Shown one piece after another: positions 28,641 through 32,503 of a stretch of DNA of 32,503 bases. The DNA is from a virus: the IMG/VR virus record IMGVR_UViG_3300027747_001521, positions 1 to 32,503 of that record; one strand, given 5' to 3'. The stretch's first letter is position 1. Every line of letters starts with the position of its first letter. The translations under genes and the position numbers were made by a program. Below the pieces are notes generated by a model that was not told the DNA's origin, ran no database searches, and saw nothing but the letters and a program-made list of their open reading frames with translations.

Positions 28641-30125
28641 ATGGCTAAAACAATTACTAGACGCGCAGAAGCAGAACCTAAGGACCGCATTGTTTATGCT
28701 GATTCTAACGCTGCTACCGACGAAGAGAAAGCTATCCTCGGCACTAACTTGCCTAGTGCAGAAGCCTTAAAAACATTTAGGGAAGGTCGTTTGGCTGCTG
28801 AAAAAGAAAAGCAGTTGCGGGATGCAGGCGAGTCGATTACGAAGACGGGCATGAACCTTTTAGGACAACCTGAAAGCACAACAGGTATGTCTGAAAAAGA
28901 TAAGTTCTTTTCAGAAGGTCGCGCCGTTGATCGAGCGCAGTTGGGTAGATTCAAAAGCTTCGGTGACAAAAGCGGTTTTGAAACGCAGAATGCTTTGCGT
29001 AAGCTAAGAGGCGAGAAGGAACTCTACTCTAATCCTGAACAGTTCTACGGCGATGTTAATAAGTCGATGGCTGTCGGTGCTACGAGTGCACTCAATACGC
29101 CAGAAGGTCGCAAGCGTGCTACGGCAGCAGGAGTCCAGTCAGGTCTGTCCTTTGCCGATGCCGATCAAGCTGTGCAGAATGCCTTTAAGAATCTTCAGGC
29201 TGTCAGTAAACGTGAAGGCGCGATTGCTAAAGCGGCTGCTGCTGCTGCCGCCCCAACGGCTGCTGGCAGTGCTACGACTACACCTACCCCAAAGAGGGCT
29301 GTAGGAGCTTCACCATCTGACGTTACAGAAATTGAAGCAACGCAACCCGAAGCATCACTTATTAGTGAGGGGTACTCTATTGCTAGACCTGCTGTTGTAG
29401 GTGCGGCATTAGCTAAACTCGGCACTGGCATGGTAGGTCGTACAGCTTTAGGTGCAAAAGCAGCAGATGCACTTAACATTACTAAAGGAATGGACGCTGC
29501 TGGAGCAGCAAGAAATTCTGCGGCGTTAGCTAAAGATCTAGCGGATGTTCAAAGAAAAGAAGAGCTTTTACGTAAGCTAGCCAAAGGGGGGAGGGTTTCG
29601 GTAGCGGCGGCAGAGAACGCTATGGCCGCAACTTCGGCTGCATCTAAAGCTGCGGCAGAGGCATCACGACTTGCTAAAGTTGCAAAGATCGTTGAGCCTT
29701 TTGCTGGTGTTGCTTCTGTAGCAAGCAAAACAGGTAAGGTCTTAGGTAAAGCAGCAGTACCGCTTGCTGTCGCATCTGAGCTAGTTGACGTAGGCAGGTT
29801 TGCTCTCTCGCCAGAACAACGTGAAGCGATGACTAATGAAGTACGTGATGCTGCTGATAAAGGTATGCTATACAGCGGAGCAGCAGGCGCACTAAGTCCT
29901 ATGAAAACTATCTTAGGAACAGGCAAGATTATTGGCGAAACACTCCAACAAGACACAGCCACTAAAGCTGCGGAAGCAGGGTTAAATACAATGCAACGCA
30001 AGGAGGAAGCTATCTTGAATGCGCGTAGGCAGCAGTACTCGGACGAAGAGTACAAAGCTTTGTCTAATGCTGAACGGTCAAAGTACATGACAGGTCTCCG
30101 TAAGAAGTTCAAAGTAATTGAATAA
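28641..30125 (+). CDS. Large Ala-rich virion protein candidate (494 aa)
   Basis: The protein is Ala/Lys/Glu-rich with long helices, a central low-complexity stretch (AKAAAAAAAPTAAGSATTTP, residues about 197-217) and several small-residue helices near 250-400 (VVGAALAKLGTGMVG, VAAAENAMAATSAASKAAAE). Such composition is typical of podovirus internal or ejection proteins that pass through the membrane with the DNA. There is no enzymatic motif. The stop lies one base before the next ATG. Confidence 0.5.
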   Translation: MAKTITRRAEAEPKDRIVYADSNAATDEEKAILGTNLPSAEALKTFREGRLAAEKEKQLRDAGESITKTGMNLLGQPESTTGMSEKDKFFSEGRAVDRAQLGRFKSFGDKSGFETQNALRKLRGEKELYSNPEQFYGDVNKSMAVGATSALNTPEGRKRATAAGVQSGLSFADADQAVQNAFKNLQAVSKREGAIAKAAAAAAAPTAAGSATTTPTPKRAVGASPSDVTEIEATQPEASLISEGYSIARPAVVGAALAKLGTGMVGRTALGAKAADALNITKGMDAAGAARNSAALAKDLADVQRKEELLRKLAKGGRVSVAAAENAMAATSAASKAAAEASRLAKVAKIVEPFAGVASVASKTGKVLGKAAVPLAVASELVDVGRFALSPEQREAMTNEVRDAADKGMLYSGAAGALSPMKTILGTGKIIGETLQQDTATKAAEAGLNTMQRKEEAILNARRQQYSDEEYKALSNAERSKYMTGLRKKFKVIE

Positions 30126-30126
30126 T

Positions 30127-30882
30127 ATGCCAAGCTATCGAAGTGCTACAGAAGAACAACCAATGACTTACGAGGGGGACATTCAACCCCTTGTGAGTAA
30201 TTACTTTAACGCTATGTCGAATAGCGGTTTAAGTGGTGGTGCTCAGATTCGTGCAGTTGAGGCAGAGCGTAATCGGCTTCAGGTAAGTGCCGCTCGTGAT
30301 CTTGAACTCAAGCAAAGAGCACAGCAATTTGAAGTTACCCGTTTGCAGCTTGAGGACGCACGCAGGAAATCTGCTTCTGCTTTAGGTATGAATGAAGCTG
30401 TTGACACTTTGGGACAGCAACTCACTATGGCCCTTAAAGCCCCTGAGGAGCAGCGTAAACCTCTTGTAGCTCAGATTGGAATCAACTTAGCTCCGCTTAT
30501 CGTTAACAACGAAACAGCAAAGTTTAGATACAACGCGGCACTAAGTGCCACTACAGGTACATCGCGTGCCACCTCAGATGACAAAGCCGTTACCAGCATG
30601 ATGAGCGGTCTCGACTCAGTTAAGATGGGCGAAGACATTGCAAAGCGGCCTATCAATGAGTTCAAAGATCCCGTCAGTGCTGGTAAGGTAACTGACATCA
30701 TCGACATTTTTGGAACACCTGAAGAACAACAAGCTGCCGCTGAAGCATCCCCTATTGATAAGTTCGGCATTGCACGCACTATCCGTAGCAAGTACATGAA
30801 ATCTAAAGTCCAAGGGGTAACACCACAAGCTCAAGCAGGACCAAAATCTCTTTTCGCAAAACAACCGACTCTCTCACCATAA
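30127..30882 (+). CDS. Helical virion protein candidate (251 aa)
   Basis: ATG 30127 was chosen over the in-frame TTG at 30118. Residues 45-85 form a charged coiled coil (AVEAERNRLQVSAARDLELK, QRAQQFEVTRLQLEDARRK). A Ser/Thr/Ala-rich middle and short helices follow, and the C-terminus is Gln/Pro-rich. It is placed between two large candidate internal virion proteins. No family is recognised. Confidence 0.5.
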   Translation: MPSYRSATEEQPMTYEGDIQPLVSNYFNAMSNSGLSGGAQIRAVEAERNRLQVSAARDLELKQRAQQFEVTRLQLEDARRKSASALGMNEAVDTLGQQLTMALKAPEEQRKPLVAQIGINLAPLIVNNETAKFRYNAALSATTGTSRATSDDKAVTSMMSGLDSVKMGEDIAKRPINEFKDPVSAGKVTDIIDIFGTPEEQQAAAEASPIDKFGIARTIRSKYMKSKVQGVTPQAQAGPKSLFAKQPTLSP

Positions 30883-30908
30883 CACCAACACACAACTAAA
30901 TTCCCACC

Positions 30909-32503
30909 ATGCTGGAAATTAAATCATACGACGACTGGACAAACACCGAAGACCAACTTCAACCTGATCCAGTCGATAACCTGAAGAACTACGCAAACTA
31001 TGTTCGATCAGGGTACTACAAAGCAGGAATGCTTAATGAGGATAACGAAAGAGAGATTATCTCAGGCGTTCAAGAGCGCGCTATTAGTGATGGGCTTATT
31101 TCTCCAGACGCTCCAGAGGATGAGCAAAATAGTTTTCTCGGCAGTCTTGTTGGCCCCACACAGAATAGCGATACCAATGCACGATTTGTATTGGACCATC
31201 TTCGCACTGGAAGTGAGAGCGGGATTGACCCAAATGATGCTAAGGTAGCTACCCTTAATAAGTATCTTGCACTCAAACCGAATGCTCCTGAGCAAGTTGC
31301 CGACCTTCAGCCTTTGGTTGATGAGATGCTCGCAGACAAGTCGCTCGTCAAACGTGCGAAGATGTCCGCTGTAGATCGCGGTGAGTATAGCGTTGCAGCA
31401 ATTGATGAGGACGATGGCAGTCGTTCGTTGTATACTGGCCCTACGGCAAAGCCCGATAGCGTCAAGGGCGAAGTAGATTCGTTGCTTGCTTCAGGCGCAA
31501 TCTCTACGTCTGATCTATACCGTATTGACCAATCGGTAAAACCAATTAACGGTGGTCTCAGTAATACTTCGGAGAGTTTCAGGTTTGATATGTTCCGCCG
31601 TACTGTTGGCGAACTTGCCAAGAACGATAAAGACCTCGGCGATCTCATCCAATCATCCGCTAGCGCAAAGCGTGAGGCTAAAACGGCAGAGCAACGCACT
31701 ACTGGAGAAGCAATCTTTGAGGGAGCTAAGACAGTAGTTTCGTACCCATTCATTAAGTTTGGTGAAGCCGTAGTAGACACAGGAAACTTCTTGATGGGTA
31801 AAGAAACCAAAGAGCCTGCTTACGCACCTGACACAAAGGTCTCAGATATTCTTGCAGGTAACGATGAGATTCGCAAGAAGTTCTCCGCTGAAGAGATCGA
31901 GAAGTTTAGTAATGACTTAACGACAACGGCAGCAGGTGCAGTGTATCGTGCTGACCGACCTGAGACAGGTATCGCAACAGACTCAATGGGCAATACTCTT
32001 ATTGCCCCACAACTACTTGCAAATAAACAAGCGTTTGAGGCTGCCGTCACCGCAGCCCCACTAAATAAAGAGCAGCAGAAACAGGCTCGTTTTGAACGCG
32101 GTGTGTTGCTGGAGCAGAACGCTCCTGATCTCAAACGTGTTATCCTTGAGGAAGAACCTGAAGCTGTAGGTGCTTACGCTAAGGCTAAGGCTGATGGACT
32201 TACCGACGCACAGTTCGTCGAGCAGTGGGTAGGTAACTCAAAAAACTACGATGGATTCAATACTCGTTTAGAGCAGTTTGGAAAAAGCGCATGGAAGAAT
32301 GTTGTTGAATTCCCTGTAGGTATTGCGGCCCTTAGCGGCAACGAACAAGCTGCAAAGTACATGAGTGATATGGCTAAAGACCAATCACGCCGTGAAGAAT
32401 ACGCAAAGCTATTTGGTGACCAGTTTGGTTTAGGATTCCAGATTATCAATACCATACCTCAAGTGGCAACCGACATCGCGCTTACCATTGGTACAGGCGG
32501 TGT
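30909..32503 (+). CDS. Very large virion protein, 3'-truncated by window end
   Basis: A frame from ATG 30909 (MLEIKSYDDWTNTEDQL...) is open for 531 codons and leaves the window at 32503, so the true gene is longer. The visible part is acidic and helical, with repeated Glu/Asp/Lys-rich segments and no catalytic motif so far. Near residue 275 a short apolar stretch (SYPFIKFGEAVV) and at the end FGLGFQIINTIPQVATDIAL suggest membrane-active helices. Size and position fit an internal virion or ejection protein; a transglycosylase or protease domain may follow beyond the edge. Confidence 0.7.
   Translation, partial: MLEIKSYDDWTNTEDQLQPDPVDNLKNYANYVRSGYYKAGMLNEDNEREIISGVQERAISDGLISPDAPEDEQNSFLGSLVGPTQNSDTNARFVLDHLRTGSESGIDPNDAKVATLNKYLALKPNAPEQVADLQPLVDEMLADKSLVKRAKMSAVDRGEYSVAAIDEDDGSRSLYTGPTAKPDSVKGEVDSLLASGAISTSDLYRIDQSVKPINGGLSNTSESFRFDMFRRTVGELAKNDKDLGDLIQSSASAKREAKTAEQRTTGEAIFEGAKTVVSYPFIKFGEAVVDTGNFLMGKETKEPAYAPDTKVSDILAGNDEIRKKFSAEEIEKFSNDLTTTAAGAVYRADRPETGIATDSMGNTLIAPQLLANKQAFEAAVTAAPLNKEQQKQARFERGVLLEQNAPDLKRVILEEEPEAVGAYAKAKADGLTDAQFVEQWVGNSKNYDGFNTRLEQFGKSAWKNVVEFPVGIAALSGNEQAAKYMSDMAKDQSRREEYAKLFGDQFGLGFQIINTIPQVATDIALTIGTGG

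Noticed and set aside
31307-32134. Long minus-strand frames opposite the large virion gene
   Set aside because: They are Ser/Ala/Arg-rich shadows of the plus-strand frame that runs uninterrupted from 30909 to the window end.
1-32503. Prophage or lysogeny module
   Set aside because: I looked for integrase, excisionase, CI/Cro-like repressors and attachment-site repeats and found none. The HTH protein at 24810-25397 fits a small terminase better, though a regulator cannot be fully excluded.

Overview
The window is a stretch of a tailed, podovirus-like double-stranded DNA phage genome, about 46% GC by eye. It carries a lysis amidase, a tail-fibre and appendage cluster, a family A DNA polymerase with a primase-helicase, both terminase subunits and the start of a very large virion protein. 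I see no integrase, excisionase, repressor, tRNA, CRISPR array or insertion sequence. Portal and major capsid genes are not here and presumably lie past the right edge. The host cannot be named. Shine-Dalgarno sites are rare and several start codons sit about 6-7 nt after a promoter -10 box, which would suit a host that tolerates weak-SD or leaderless messages.

Layout. (A) 1-1156, plus strand: an acidic protein, a promoter, a 50-residue holin-like membrane protein, an overlapping 47-residue ORF and a zinc amidase. (B) 1158-8173, plus: tail-fibre and appendage genes, including two paralogous beta-domain proteins, a collagen-like protein, a lectin-like fibre protein, a fibre with eleven 10-residue repeats and a 644-residue structural protein. 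(C) 8189-9830, plus: a small basic protein, a neck/tail-like structural protein and a PD-(D/E)XK nuclease that meets the minus operon tail to tail. (D) 9827-25397, minus: one long early operon read right to left, from the small terminase through a RuvC-like resolvase, many small ORFs, an RNA ligase, a MazZ-like nucleotide diphosphohydrolase, a DEAD-like helicase, a RecB/Cas4-like nuclease, a candidate ssDNA-binding protein, DNA polymerase and primase-helicase. (E) 25429-32503, plus: large terminase, then, after a convergent metallopeptidase-like gene, a run of virion-protein candidates ending in a gene that leaves the window.

How the parts work together. The minus operon looks translationally coupled. 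Most neighbours share ATGA, GTGA, TAATG or ATGACTGA overlaps, and where a normal-sized gene is absent, tiny ORFs keep the stop/start chain going. Divergent promoter pairs sit between the two terminase genes (around 25430) and at 27790, each pair sharing a palindromic -35 element. A 17-18 bp perfect hairpin with an in-frame ATG in its loop precedes the polymerase gene.

The points most worth following up are the leaderless-like promoters, the polymerase leader hairpin, the micro-ORF relays and decayed cassettes, the MazZ-domain fusion together with a Leu762-type polymerase, and the divergent terminase genes. No gap between annotated genes exceeds about 170 nt.
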